64,000 nt of DNA. Source: Fredinandcohnia onubensis (GTDB lineage Bacteria > Bacillota > Bacilli > Bacillales > Bacillaceae_L). The first letter of the stretch is position 1, and the number at the start of each line of letters is the position of its first letter. Positions 42,682 to 50,635 of the stretch are shown piece after piece. The stretch spans positions 1-64,000 of the forward strand of contig NZ_NSEA01000024.1 in assembly GCF_002734285.1 (NCBI RefSeq), read 5' to 3'. Made by a program: the position numbers and the translations under genes. The notes below the pieces were generated by a model. The model saw nothing but the letters and a program-made list of their open reading frames with translations, did no database searches and had not been told where the DNA came from.

Positions 42682-43861
42682 GATCGTCCGTAAACTTCGT
42701 CCTAGTGATTATTGGCGAATTGGTGAGCATGAAAGTTGGTTTGCTGACATGGCGGCGAAGGGATACCATTTTAAAAAGATGGGAATTCATTTTGCTCATT
42801 TTGTTAAAGGTGAGCCAAAACAAATGCGATATAGAATCGATGTTTCAATGAAAAGAAAAATGAAACCGGAACAGATTGAGATGTATGCTGAAAGTGGATG
42901 GGATTATGTAACGGGTTATCAAGGTTTTCACGTGTTTTCATCACCAGTGGAGCGTGAGGCACCAGAACTACATACAGACCCTGCCGAGCAATCGTATACA
43001 TTAAAGGCACTGGATAAAAAATTAGCCTCAACTGCTCGTTTTGTTGTTGTTGCAGTGCTTTTAATCATTGGAATGGCATCTTCAATTTGGTTTCTTGATG
43101 GAGCACCAATCTACCATTTGGTAGAGGGAACAGTACTTGTACAAACCATTTTATCCATCATTATTGGCTATCAGGCCTATAACTCCCTACTAGCAGCCAT
43201 CTCCATTCGTGCTTTACGAAAAAAATTGATAGAAGGAAAACCGATTGATCATCATGCCCCATGGAAGAAGCACCATCGAATAACTACGGTGATCTCCTTT
43301 CTTTTTATGGTCGTTTCAGGCCTCACTGCTGTCGTTCCTTTCACACAACTGGTTAAATCGGATGTCAAAACATTGCCAGTTGAGAGCCCGAATTTACCGA
43401 TTGTAAGATTAGCAGATGTCGAGCAGAACCCAGCTTTAGTTCGTGGAGAATCTGAATATATGAGAGATAATGTGGACTGGTCGAATCGGATCTCATATAA
43501 CTGGAGTCCTTTTGCACCCGTTCAATATGAAACAGACGAAAACGGCGTAGTTCCAGGGGAGACTTGGAAGGATGGGAGTGGTGAATATTCACCAAGTATT
43601 TCTACGAACTTTTATCAACTCAGTATTTCAGCGATATCGGATCATCTAGTGTATGATTTGATAGATTGGTATAGACATGAAAATGCCGTTGAAGAGTATG
43701 TTAAAAAGCAGCATCCAGATTTTGACCTTTTGATTGTTCACGAAGATGAGGAAATGAAAGAAGTATTCGCTTCAAAAGATAAAAATGTCATCTATCTTCG
43801 TTATCATGGCTATGCGGATATTGACTCCGTAATAGAAAACATTAAAAAGAAAATTAACTGA
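42674..43861 (+). CDS. DUF2812 domain-containing membrane protein
   Basis: A 395-residue protein. The N-terminal DUF2812 domain (about 10-105) shows the typical HESWFADMAAKGYHFKK and ESGWDYVTGYQGFHVFSSP. Two or three membrane helices follow (about 119-137, 143-165 and 196-217), and the C-terminal part (about 225-395) is hydrophilic. AGGGGGGT precedes; ATG 42674 is taken rather than GTG 42665 within the ribosome site. Function is unknown; the PadR coupling suggests a stress-responsive membrane role. Confidence 0.85.
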   Translation: MNKIVRKLRPSDYWRIGEHESWFADMAAKGYHFKKMGIHFAHFVKGEPKQMRYRIDVSMKRKMKPEQIEMYAESGWDYVTGYQGFHVFSSPVEREAPELHTDPAEQSYTLKALDKKLASTARFVVVAVLLIIGMASSIWFLDGAPIYHLVEGTVLVQTILSIIIGYQAYNSLLAAISIRALRKKLIEGKPIDHHAPWKKHHRITTVISFLFMVVSGLTAVVPFTQLVKSDVKTLPVESPNLPIVRLADVEQNPALVRGESEYMRDNVDWSNRISYNWSPFAPVQYETDENGVVPGETWKDGSGEYSPSISTNFYQLSISAISDHLVYDLIDWYRHENAVEEYVKKQHPDFDLLIVHEDEEMKEVFASKDKNVIYLRYHGYADIDSVIENIKKKIN

Positions 43862-43863
43862 GG

Positions 43864-43892
43864 TGGGTCGCGGGGACAGGTCCCTCGTCCCA
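43864..43892. repeat. REP-like palindrome, A orientation
   Basis: Starts two bases behind the DUF2812 stop codon, with core GGGACAGGTCCC and right flank GTCCCA (left flank TGGGTC). It mirrors the B copy at 42311 across the padR/DUF2812 pair. Confidence 0.82.
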
Positions 43893-43992
43893 TATTTAAT
43901 TCCTTTTCAGTACATGCTATAATTAGAGGCTAAGTAGAACGGATGCTTAGAAAAGACTTCGCCTAGCGATCTAATATTTGAGGTGTATAAGA

Positions 43993-44202
43993 ATGAATAA
44001 ACGATGGACAATCGGCAAAATCAACGAATTTGTTGAGAAAAATTCGGAGAGCAAGTTGCTCTCGACAGAATATCACGGTTTTTCTCAAAAATTATTATTT
44101 AAATGTGCATGTGGGAACAATTTTGAAAAGACATTTACAAAATTTAAAAATAATCATCAACGTAAATGTGACGTGTGCCAACCTCCAAAATCTTCACGCT
44201 AA
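43993..44202 (+). CDS. Small zinc-ribbon-like protein (69 aa)
   Basis: A short basic protein (rich in Lys, with few acidic residues) carrying CACG and CDVC, a C-x-C...C-x2-C pattern (about 43-62) typical of a treble-clef or ribbon zinc site. The order N-terminal helix (TIGKINEFVEKNS), strand segment YHGFSQKLLFKC, zinc knuckles resembles the small DNA-binding zinc ribbons next to homing endonuclease or Vsr-like nuclease domains. No nuclease is present here. GAGGTG lies seven bases before ATG 43993. Terminator follows at 44215. Confidence 0.7.
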   Translation: MNKRWTIGKINEFVEKNSESKLLSTEYHGFSQKLLFKCACGNNFEKTFTKFKNNHQRKCDVCQPPKSSR

Positions 44203-44214
44203 CGTAACTAAAAG

Positions 44215-44257
44215 TAGTGCCTGCTTCTATTAAGTTGTAGTGGGCACTATTTTTTTG
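44215..44257 (+). terminator. Terminator
   Basis: TAGTGCC (44215-44221) pairs with GGGCACTA (44242-44249), followed by TTTTTTT. Confidence 0.78.
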
Positions 44258-44368
44258 AATTTATACAACAATGATTTATAAGAGATCTAACATGCATACG
44301 ACACTTGTATATTTTCATTTGAGTGTGCTAATCCTAATTAGGAATATTTTCCTTGAGGTGATTTGTAA

Positions 44369-44953
44369 ATGTTTCAGGGTTTAGTAAGTGGTTTTGATTT
44401 TGAGATGCCGATCCTGTTTTCATGGGATGGAGTGATGGCGATTGTCTTTTTCTTTACCATTTATTCATTTTTCGGTTGGCTTTTGGAAAATAGCTATAGC
44501 TATGCAAGGAAGCGAGTGTTCTTTAAGGATAACTTTTTCTTCGGGCCATTTAAGCCCATGTACGGGTTTGCACCTCTGTTGCTCATTCTGTTAATAGGAA
44601 AAGATATGCATTGGACAGTCGTGTTGGTTCTCTGTTTTCTAATCCCAACGTTAGTGGAGTATTGTAGCGGATTCCTGCTTGAGTGGTTTTTCGGTCGGAA
44701 ATGGTGGGACTACTCAGGTCATAAGTTTCAACTGCAAGGCCATATTTGCTTCTCCTATTCCGTTTGCTGGATTGCGCTCTCTCTTTTGTGCCTAGCGTAT
44801 GTTCATCCAAGGCTTGTCACTTTGTATGGCACTGTCGGAAGTTTCTGGGCTTTAATCTGGCCAACAGTTGCCTTGTACTTTCTTGGTGAACTGATATTCG
44901 CGATTAGAAGATATATTCCAGAAAAAATACGTGCAGGCAACCCGATTCGATAA
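44369..44953 (+). CDS. Putative ABC transporter permease (CmpB-like family)
   Basis: A 194-residue membrane protein with about five helices of the family often named putative ABC transporter permease (PF06541-like). Family marks are FFGWLLENSYSY, FFGPFKPMYGFAP, PTLVEYCSGFLLEWFFGRKWWDYSGHKFQLQGHICF. GAGGTGAT precedes ATG. No ATPase or binding protein is adjacent and real transport activity is doubtful; the family's role is not established. Confidence 0.82.
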   Translation: MFQGLVSGFDFEMPILFSWDGVMAIVFFFTIYSFFGWLLENSYSYARKRVFFKDNFFFGPFKPMYGFAPLLLILLIGKDMHWTVVLVLCFLIPTLVEYCSGFLLEWFFGRKWWDYSGHKFQLQGHICFSYSVCWIALSLLCLAYVHPRLVTLYGTVGSFWALIWPTVALYFLGELIFAIRRYIPEKIRAGNPIR

Positions 44954-44964
44954 ATAGCATTTGG

Positions 44965-44996
44965 GATCAAATCAAATTCGATTTGATCTTTTTTAT
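44965..44996 (+). terminator. Terminator
   Basis: GATCAAATC (44965-44973) pairs perfectly with GATTTGATC (44980-44988), then TTTTTTATTTTTT. Confidence 0.88.
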
Positions 44997-45035
44997 TTTT
45001 TTAAAAAAGGTACAAATTATTTAGAAGTCTTTTGG

Positions 45036-45083
45036 TTGACAAGAAAATTGTTTTGTTATAAGATTTATCTTGAAGTTAAGATA
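45036..45083 (+). promoter_or_regulatory. Promoter with MhqR-like operator
   Basis: -35 TTGACA (45036-45041) and a -10-like TAAGAT (45059-45064) are 17 bases apart. TATCTTGAAGTTAAGATA (45066-45083) is a dyad at the expected transcription start and matches the outer arms of the MhqR operator as I recall it (TATCTCGAATTCGAGATA). Induction of the reductase by quinones or diamide is inferred. Confidence 0.6.
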
Positions 45084-45156
45084 TTTACTTCAGAGATAAA
45101 TAAATTAAAGGTATTTTACAAAAATATCCTTTAATATATAAAAAGGAGAGTACATC

Positions 45157-45750
45157 ATGGGTTTACTAGATAAACTTTTTGGTAATCAACAAAAGGAGGA
45201 ACAAGTAATGTCAAACGAAAAATTAAACATTGGTATTATTTTAGGTAGTACTCGTCAAGGACGCGTAAGTCCTCAAGTAGGAGCATGGGTAAAAGAAATC
45301 GCTGATAAGCGTGGAGATGCAAACTATGAAATCGTAGATATCGCAGACTTCAAATTACCATTCCTAGGTGAAGCTGATGCACCTGGAATCGCTGCTTGGA
45401 ATGAAAAATTAGCTAATCTTGATGGATTCGTATTCATCGTTCAAGAATATAACCACTCTATCACTGGTGCATTGAAAAATGCGTTAGACCTAGCTCGTGA
45501 AGCTTGGAACAACAAAGCTGCTGGTATCGTAAGCTACGGTTCTACTGGTGGTGCACGTGCTGCTGAACACCTTCGTGGAATCATGGGTGAATTAATGATC
45601 GCGGACGTTCGTACACATCCAACACTTTCACTATTCACAGATTTTGAAAATGGTTCAGAGTTCAAACCACAAGATCTACACCTAGACAACGTAAACTTAA
45701 TGTTAGACCAAGTTGTATCTTGGAGCGGAGCTTTAAAAACAGTTCGCTAA
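45157..45750 (+). CDS. NADPH-dependent FMN reductase family protein, two possible starts
   Basis: A 197-residue flavodoxin-like reductase with NIGIILGSTRQGR (flavin phosphate loop), FVFIVQEYNHSITGALKNALD and GIVSYGSTGGARAAEHLR, all canonical, probably a quinone or azo reductase. ATG 45157 follows AAAAAGGAG and adds an N-terminal MGLLDKLFG helix. ATG 45208 has an even better AAAGGAGG seven bases upstream and begins where relatives start. Both may be used. Codon choice looks optimised for high expression (frequent CGT, GGT, GAA). It has its own promoter and terminator and is a paralogue of the gene at 23. Confidence 0.9.
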   Translation: MGLLDKLFGNQQKEEQVMSNEKLNIGIILGSTRQGRVSPQVGAWVKEIADKRGDANYEIVDIADFKLPFLGEADAPGIAAWNEKLANLDGFVFIVQEYNHSITGALKNALDLAREAWNNKAAGIVSYGSTGGARAAEHLRGIMGELMIADVRTHPTLSLFTDFENGSEFKPQDLHLDNVNLMLDQVVSWSGALKTVR

Positions 45751-45760
45751 TAACGAAAAA

Positions 45761-45797
45761 ACAGGATGAGCCTTTAGTGGGCCATCCTGTTTTTTGT
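45761..45797 (+). terminator. Strong terminator
   Basis: ACAGGATG (45761-45768) pairs with CATCCTGT (45783-45790), with a further GCC/GGC pair inside and TTTTTTG behind. Confidence 0.9.
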
Positions 45798-45883
45798 GTG
45801 GACAAACTGAAAAAGGGGTCCAGTTGGACCCCTTTCAGAAAGTGATATTCTATAATTATCCAATTGTAAATCGACCAACTGCA

Positions 45884-46350
45884 TTAACAGGTTCGCATTC
45901 TCCTAGTAATATCCATCTCTGAACTAGGCAACTGGATAAACTGGTATGCAATCTCCTAAAGTTATCCATCTGTGAACTAGATAACTGCCTTAACAGGTTC
46001 GCAATCTCCTAGGAATATCCAAATGTGAACCGGGTAACTGGATTAACTGGTATGCAATCTCCTAAAGTTATCCATCTGTGAACCAGATAACTGCCTTAAC
46101 AGGTTCGCAATCTCCTAGTAATATCCATTTCTGAACCAGGTAACTGCCTTAACTAGCACGCAATCTCCTAAAGTTATCCATATGCGAACTAGATAACTGC
46201 CTTAATAGGTTCGTAATCTCCTAGTAATATCCATTTCTGAACTAGGTAACTGGATTAAATAGTATGCAATCTCCTAAAGTTATCCATATGTGAACTAGAT
46301 AACTGCCTTAACAGGTTCAAATCACCTAATAATATCCATATACGAACCAG
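45884..46350. repeat. Tandem array, exact 53-bp period, alternating unit types (106-bp superperiod)
   Basis: CTCCTA recurs at 45900, 45953, 46006, 46059, 46112, 46165, 46218, 46271 and (as CACCTA) 46323: spacing 53 every time, last 52. Odd units continue with g(T/G)AATATCC, even units with AAGTTATCC; even units contain AGTTATC-N12/13-GATAACT, a small dyad. The array fills the gap between two converging genes; no gene is supported here. Confidence 0.93.
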
Positions 46351-46423
46351 CAAACCACATTGTTAACTTAACAACCGCCTAGTTTCAACCAACCTAGCCC
46401 CAAATAAAAACCCCACCTACAAC

Positions 46424-47140
46424 CTACACATGTGTTCGCCGTGCAAAATCGACAAACCTGAATTTGTCTGGGCGATGGCGGGATTCTGTGTATTGAAATA
46501 AGCTCGCATTATCCAGATACACATAGTTTTTGATAACAACGACATTATGAAAACCATCTAGATCGAGTCGCTCTCGGTCTTCATTTGTTGGCTCCACGAC
46601 CGTAATTTCCTTTTTCGCAAAACTGATGGTAATCTTCAGTTCATTTTCCAAATAGGCATAAATCGATTCCTCACAAATCTCCTTGGTAAGCTCCGGGACA
46701 TATTTTCGCGAAATAAAATCCTTGTCCAAAATAATCTTTTCGCCGCCCATTTCCCTAGTGCGGATGACTTTCCACACCTGGTCCTTACTAGAAAGCTGGA
46801 GCTGTTGCTTAATAAACGTATCCGGCTTACCAACCGTCAACTCATGCACATTTGTTATCGGCCTTTCTCCCATCTTTTCGGCTAGCTCTTTGAAACTCAC
46901 AAGCCCTGAGACCGGAAAGTCAAACTTATTTACGTCAATGACAATAGAGCCTTTGCCCTTTATTTTTTGAATATAGCCATTTTGTGAAAGCAGGTTCAAT
47001 GCCTTTCGAATCGTTTCTCGAGAAGTATTGTATACTTCCTTCAATTCATTTTCTGAAGGTAAAAGACTATGCGCTTTGATGTTTCCATTTTTAATTTCTT
47101 CTACTAAATCGCTATAGATTGTTAGATACTTGTTATTCAT
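46424..47140 (-). CDS. treR: Trehalose operon repressor (GntR family, UTRA domain)
   Basis: A 238-residue regulator. The N-terminal GntR winged helix is YSDLVEEIKNGNIKAHSLLPSENELKEVYNTSRETIRKALNLLSQNGYI (about 9-57); the UTRA effector domain (about 95-232) would bind trehalose-6-phosphate. The assignment to TreR rests on overall similarity (KFDFPVSGLVSFKELAEKMG) and on position directly behind the trehalose PTS gene, whose promoter carries two TGTATATACA operators. Its own ribosome site is weak. In B. subtilis treA lies between treP and treR; here it is missing. Confidence 0.9.
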   Translation of the reverse strand: MNNKYLTIYSDLVEEIKNGNIKAHSLLPSENELKEVYNTSRETIRKALNLLSQNGYIQKIKGKGSIVIDVNKFDFPVSGLVSFKELAEKMGERPITNVHELTVGKPDTFIKQQLQLSSKDQVWKVIRTREMGGEKIILDKDFISRKYVPELTKEICEESIYAYLENELKITISFAKKEITVVEPTNEDRERLDLDGFHNVVVIKNYVYLDNASLFQYTESRHRPDKFRFVDFARRTHV

Positions 47141-47203
47141 AAAGAATCCCCAATCGATGTAAAAATTTGATTATTCTCATTTTACCGCGTTAATGTGAAA
47201 AAA

Positions 47204-47225
47204 GGGAGGGGTAATTTCCCCTCCC
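47204..47225 (-). terminator. Terminator behind treP
   Basis: GGGAGGGG (47204-47211) pairs with CCCCTCCC (47218-47225). On the minus strand a TTTTTTC run follows. It separates treP from treR, which must then have its own promoter or depend on readthrough. Confidence 0.85.
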
Positions 47226-47232
47226 ATAGCTT

Positions 47233-48660
47233 TTATTTTTTACCAAATGAAATTTTACCAACGTTAGCTTTTGCGAAGATGACAGTTAAAATAAATGGCA
47301 CGACAATCGCAACAAGCATTGCAATAGCAAACATTAACCAGTCAGCAGCCTGGATGGATAGAATTCCAGGTATTCCACCAACCCCAATTGAGTTCGCCAT
47401 AACACCACTACCTACTGAGATGATGGCAGCTACCATTGAACCAATCATCGCAGCAAGGAATGGGAAGCCGTATTTTAAGTTAATACCAAACATCGCTGGC
47501 TCTGTTACACCGAGGTAACAAGAAATACATGCCGGAATGGAAACTTGTTTTTCTTCTTCATTTTTACGATTAATATAAATCATTGCAAGAACGGCAGAAC
47601 CTTGGGCAATATTGGATAAAGCAATCATTGGCCATAGGTTTGTTCCATCAAACTCACTCATCAATTGAAGGTCAATAGCATTTGTCATATGGTGTAAACC
47701 AGTGATAACAAGTGGTGCATAGGCAAATCCGAAGATTGCTGCGAATAACCAACCAAATGCTGAAGTTAAGCTTGTGTATACAACATCAGAAATCCAAGAA
47801 CCAATTGTCCAACCGATTGGTCCAAGAACAGTATGAGCAATTAAGACAGTTGGAACTAGTGCAAAAAACGGAACAATAATCATTGAAATCGCATTTGGTG
47901 AAATCTTACGTAACCAACGCTCTAAGAAAACAAGTACAAATGCTGCTAAAATAGCTGGAATTACTTGTGCTTGATACCCGATCATTTCAATGGTTGTGAA
48001 TCCAAAATCCCAAACTGGAATTTCTTCTGCATTTGCAACTCCGTATGCATTCAGCAATTGTGGAGATACAAGCGTAATCCCTAGCACAATCCCAAGGATT
48101 TGTGAGGTTCCCATTTTACGCGTAATCGACCAAGTGATTCCAACGGGTAGGAAGTGGAAGATGGCTTCACCTATTAACCAAAGGAATGCGTGAACACCAG
48201 CCCAAAATTGAGAGGTTTCCACGATTGTTTTTGTACCGTTATCCACTAAATCAATCTCACCGATGACATTTCGGAAACCTAAAATCAGACCCCCAACAAC
48301 AAGGGCTGGAATAAGCGGTGTAAAAATGTCCGCTAAATGTCCCATCATGCGTTGAAGCCAGTTCATATTTTGCTTAGCGGCAACCTTTGCTTCTTCCTTA
48401 CTCGTTCCTTCAACACCGGCGTGTTTGACGAACTCATTATAAAAAGTAGCAACCTCATTTCCAATAATGACCTGGAATTGTCCTGCTTGTGTAAAAGTAC
48501 CCTTTACTAGCCCGATACCTTCAATTTTTTCTATATCTGCATTTTTCGGATCGTTTAAAACGAAGCGCATTCTTGTTGCACAATGTGTGACAGCGGCAAC
48601 GTTCTCTTTCCCACCAATATGGTCAAGCAGTTCCTTCGCAGGATCTGTGTACTTACTCAT
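47233..48660 (-). CDS. treP: PTS trehalose transporter subunit IIBC
   Basis: A 475-residue phosphotransferase permease that imports trehalose as trehalose-6-phosphate. The IIB domain (1-90) has phosphocysteine C27 in THCATRMRF; the IIC domain (about 105-470) has about ten helices with the HHMTNAIDLQLM and LGVTEPAMFGI motifs. There is no IIA domain, which must come from the glucose-type EIIA. The promoter at 48703-48760 has TreR operators and a cre. treA is not next to it, so the hydrolase for the product lies elsewhere. Confidence 0.93.
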   Translation of the reverse strand: MSKYTDPAKELLDHIGGKENVAAVTHCATRMRFVLNDPKNADIEKIEGIGLVKGTFTQAGQFQVIIGNEVATFYNEFVKHAGVEGTSKEEAKVAAKQNMNWLQRMMGHLADIFTPLIPALVVGGLILGFRNVIGEIDLVDNGTKTIVETSQFWAGVHAFLWLIGEAIFHFLPVGITWSITRKMGTSQILGIVLGITLVSPQLLNAYGVANAEEIPVWDFGFTTIEMIGYQAQVIPAILAAFVLVFLERWLRKISPNAISMIIVPFFALVPTVLIAHTVLGPIGWTIGSWISDVVYTSLTSAFGWLFAAIFGFAYAPLVITGLHHMTNAIDLQLMSEFDGTNLWPMIALSNIAQGSAVLAMIYINRKNEEEKQVSIPACISCYLGVTEPAMFGINLKYGFPFLAAMIGSMVAAIISVGSGVMANSIGVGGIPGILSIQAADWLMFAIAMLVAIVVPFILTVIFAKANVGKISFGKK

Positions 48661-48702
48661 GTTTTTTCCCCCTTAAACTTAAGGATATTTTCATTAGACA
48701 AC

Positions 48703-48760
48703 CTGTATATACAAGCTGTGATTACGTTTTCATTTTAACCTGTATATACAAGTATGTCAA
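48703..48760 (-). promoter_or_regulatory. treP promoter with two TreR operators and a cre
   Basis: On the minus strand: -35 TTGACA (48760-48755), 17-base spacer, -10 TAAAAT (48737-48732). Operators TGTATATACA lie at 48741-48750 (between -35 and -10) and 48704-48713, matching the TreR consensus TTGTATATACAA. TGAAAACGTAATCA (complement of 48719-48732), a good cre, covers the start region. Repression by TreR and CcpA follows from this layout. Confidence 0.85.
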
Positions 48761-48884
48761 TTATTTTATCTCGCCATTTTTTAGCTTTTACGAACGCAGG
48801 ATTTTTATGCCAAAACGCTTGTAGCATAACTTCCCTCAAGACGTAAAAAATAACCTGTAAACCGTTCAAGAATGGAGTGTGAAC

Positions 48885-50018
48885 ATGAAGGCTGTTACGT
48901 ATCAAAATCCATATAAAGTAAAAGTCAAGGAAGTAGAAGCTCCAAAAATAATAAAAAGCGATGACGTCATTGTGCGCATCACATCAACCGCCATTTGCGG
49001 CTCTGACCTCCATCTTTATCAAGGAAATTTTCCTTTGCCAGACGGCTATGTAATTGGACATGAGCCAATGGGAATTGTCGAAGAGGTAGGACCTGACGTA
49101 ACTCATGTAAAAAAAGGCGACCGCGTTGTTGTTCCTTTTACAGTGGCATGTGGGAAGTGTTATTACTGTGAGCACGAATTAGAAAGTCAATGTGATAATG
49201 CGAATCCTCATTACGATTCAGGTGGCTATTTTGGCTACTCAGAAAAATTCGGTGATCATCCTGGTGGTCAGGCGGAATACTTAAGAGTTCCGTTTGGCAA
49301 TTTCACTCCGTTTAAAATTCCAGAAGACTGCGAATTAGATGATGAGGCTTTGCTCTTTTTAAGTGATGTTCTACCAACCGCCTATTGGAGCGTGGTGAAT
49401 GCAGGAGTAAAAGAGGGAGATACGGTCATTATTTTGGGCTGTGGGCCAATTGGCTTAATGGCACAAAAGTTTGCCTGGATGAAGGGGGCAAAACGTGTTA
49501 TCGCGGTTGACTATCTCGGTTATCGAATGGAACATGCCAAAGCCACGAATAAAGTTGAGATATTTGATTTTACAAAGCATGATGATATGGGAGAACATTT
49601 GAAGGAAATTACGAGTGGCGGGGCGGATGTCGTGATTGATTGTGTAGGAATGGACGGGAAAAAGTCACCTCTCGAATTGATCGAGCAAAAGCTAAAGCTA
49701 CAAGGTGGAACACTTGGCCCCATACAAATTTCAACAAAGGCTGTCCGAAAAGGTGGTACGGTGCAGTTGACTGGAGTATACGGTGCAAACTATAATGTGT
49801 TCCCATTAGGTGCTTTTTTCTCTCGCAACATCACTTTAAAAATGGGACAAGCTCCGGTTGTTCATTTCATGCCAGAGCTTTACAAAAAAATCGTCAACAA
49901 GGAATTCGATCCAACCGATATCATCACCCACAAGGTATCTCTAGATGAAGCAAGCCATGCCTATAAAATCTTCAACGACAGGGAAGACAATTGTATCAAG
50001 GTTATCTTAAAACCATAA
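48885..50018 (+). CDS. Zinc-dependent alcohol dehydrogenase
   Basis: A 377-residue medium-chain dehydrogenase that oxidises alcohols or aldehydes with NAD(P). Catalytic zinc ligands are visible in TAICGSDLHLY and GHEPMGIVEEVG; the structural zinc loop is CGKCYYCEHELESQC. The Rossmann motif is GCGPIGLMAQ. The FdhA-like insertion (GGYFGYSEKFGDHPGGQAEYLRVPFGNF) places it near the glutathione-independent formaldehyde dehydrogenase-like members. ATG 48885 is chosen over GTG 48879, with GGAG upstream. It is transcribed away from treP, sharing the intergenic region. Terminator at 50026. Confidence 0.9.
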   Translation: MKAVTYQNPYKVKVKEVEAPKIIKSDDVIVRITSTAICGSDLHLYQGNFPLPDGYVIGHEPMGIVEEVGPDVTHVKKGDRVVVPFTVACGKCYYCEHELESQCDNANPHYDSGGYFGYSEKFGDHPGGQAEYLRVPFGNFTPFKIPEDCELDDEALLFLSDVLPTAYWSVVNAGVKEGDTVIILGCGPIGLMAQKFAWMKGAKRVIAVDYLGYRMEHAKATNKVEIFDFTKHDDMGEHLKEITSGGADVVIDCVGMDGKKSPLELIEQKLKLQGGTLGPIQISTKAVRKGGTVQLTGVYGANYNVFPLGAFFSRNITLKMGQAPVVHFMPELYKKIVNKEFDPTDIITHKVSLDEASHAYKIFNDREDNCIKVILKP

Positions 50019-50025
50019 GAATGTG

Positions 50026-50056
50026 ATCGACAAGTGTCTTACTTGTCGATTTTTTA
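50026..50056 (+). terminator. Terminator behind the alcohol dehydrogenase gene
   Basis: ATCGACAAGT-GTCTT-ACTTGTCGAT is a perfect 10-bp stem, followed by TTTTTT. Confidence 0.92.
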
Positions 50057-50133
50057 TTTATACAATCCCTAGTTTCCAGTAGAATGGAATTAACGATATT
50101 CAGCATTGATTGGCAGGGGGAGAGGAAGAACGA

Positions 50134-50592
50134 ATGTTGTATTATTGGTTCACGCTTATTTTTTGTTTTGCCGTTATTCTTATGGCCATTATTATCATAC
50201 CTTGGATTATTACGGCATTAGGAATTGAGGCAGTTCGTGAGCGAAAGACAAAACCTAAGAAAAATAAAAAGAGTAAGCAGTCTTGGGATTTTAAGAGTTT
50301 TATGAAGTTAACGGGGGCGCTATTTGCGTTTGCAATCGTTGCCGTATTTTTAGGATATGTGAGCGTTCCGTTTGTAAAAGATTTCCCACATGTCATGCAA
50401 AGAGATTATCTTTCTGAAGAAGGATTCATTGAATATGTAGATGACCTTGGAAAAGACTGGGCCAATGAGGTCGAGGTTAACGGTGGATGGTTTGAATCAA
50501 CAAAAATCGAGAGCAAACATATGGGGCGTTATATTTTCTTTGAGTATCTACCACATACAAAATTGATAGTTTCATATAAATTTAAGGAGTAA
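50134..50592 (+). CDS. Membrane protein of unknown function
   Basis: A 152-residue protein with two membrane helices (about 4-28 and 58-78) separated by a Lys-rich cytosolic segment KTKPKKNKKSKQ, then an extracytoplasmic C-terminal part of about 70 residues (FIEYVDDLGKDWANEVEVNGGWFESTK). ATG 50134 is taken although the ribosome site (GAGGAAGAA) is only moderate; an upstream TTG at 50110 would add eight residues. It ends 43 bases before the amidohydrolase gene. I recognise no family. Confidence 0.65.
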   Translation: MLYYWFTLIFCFAVILMAIIIIPWIITALGIEAVRERKTKPKKNKKSKQSWDFKSFMKLTGALFAFAIVAVFLGYVSVPFVKDFPHVMQRDYLSEEGFIEYVDDLGKDWANEVEVNGGWFESTKIESKHMGRYIFFEYLPHTKLIVSYKFKE

Positions 50593-50635
50593 TCACACAG
50601 GGCTGTGATTAAGGGTACAGTAGGGGGGAATATCA

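Noticed and set aside
45884-46350. Possible CRISPR array
   Set aside because: Period is 53 bases, but the whole unit is conserved rather than a fixed repeat with unique spacers, and no cas gene is present.
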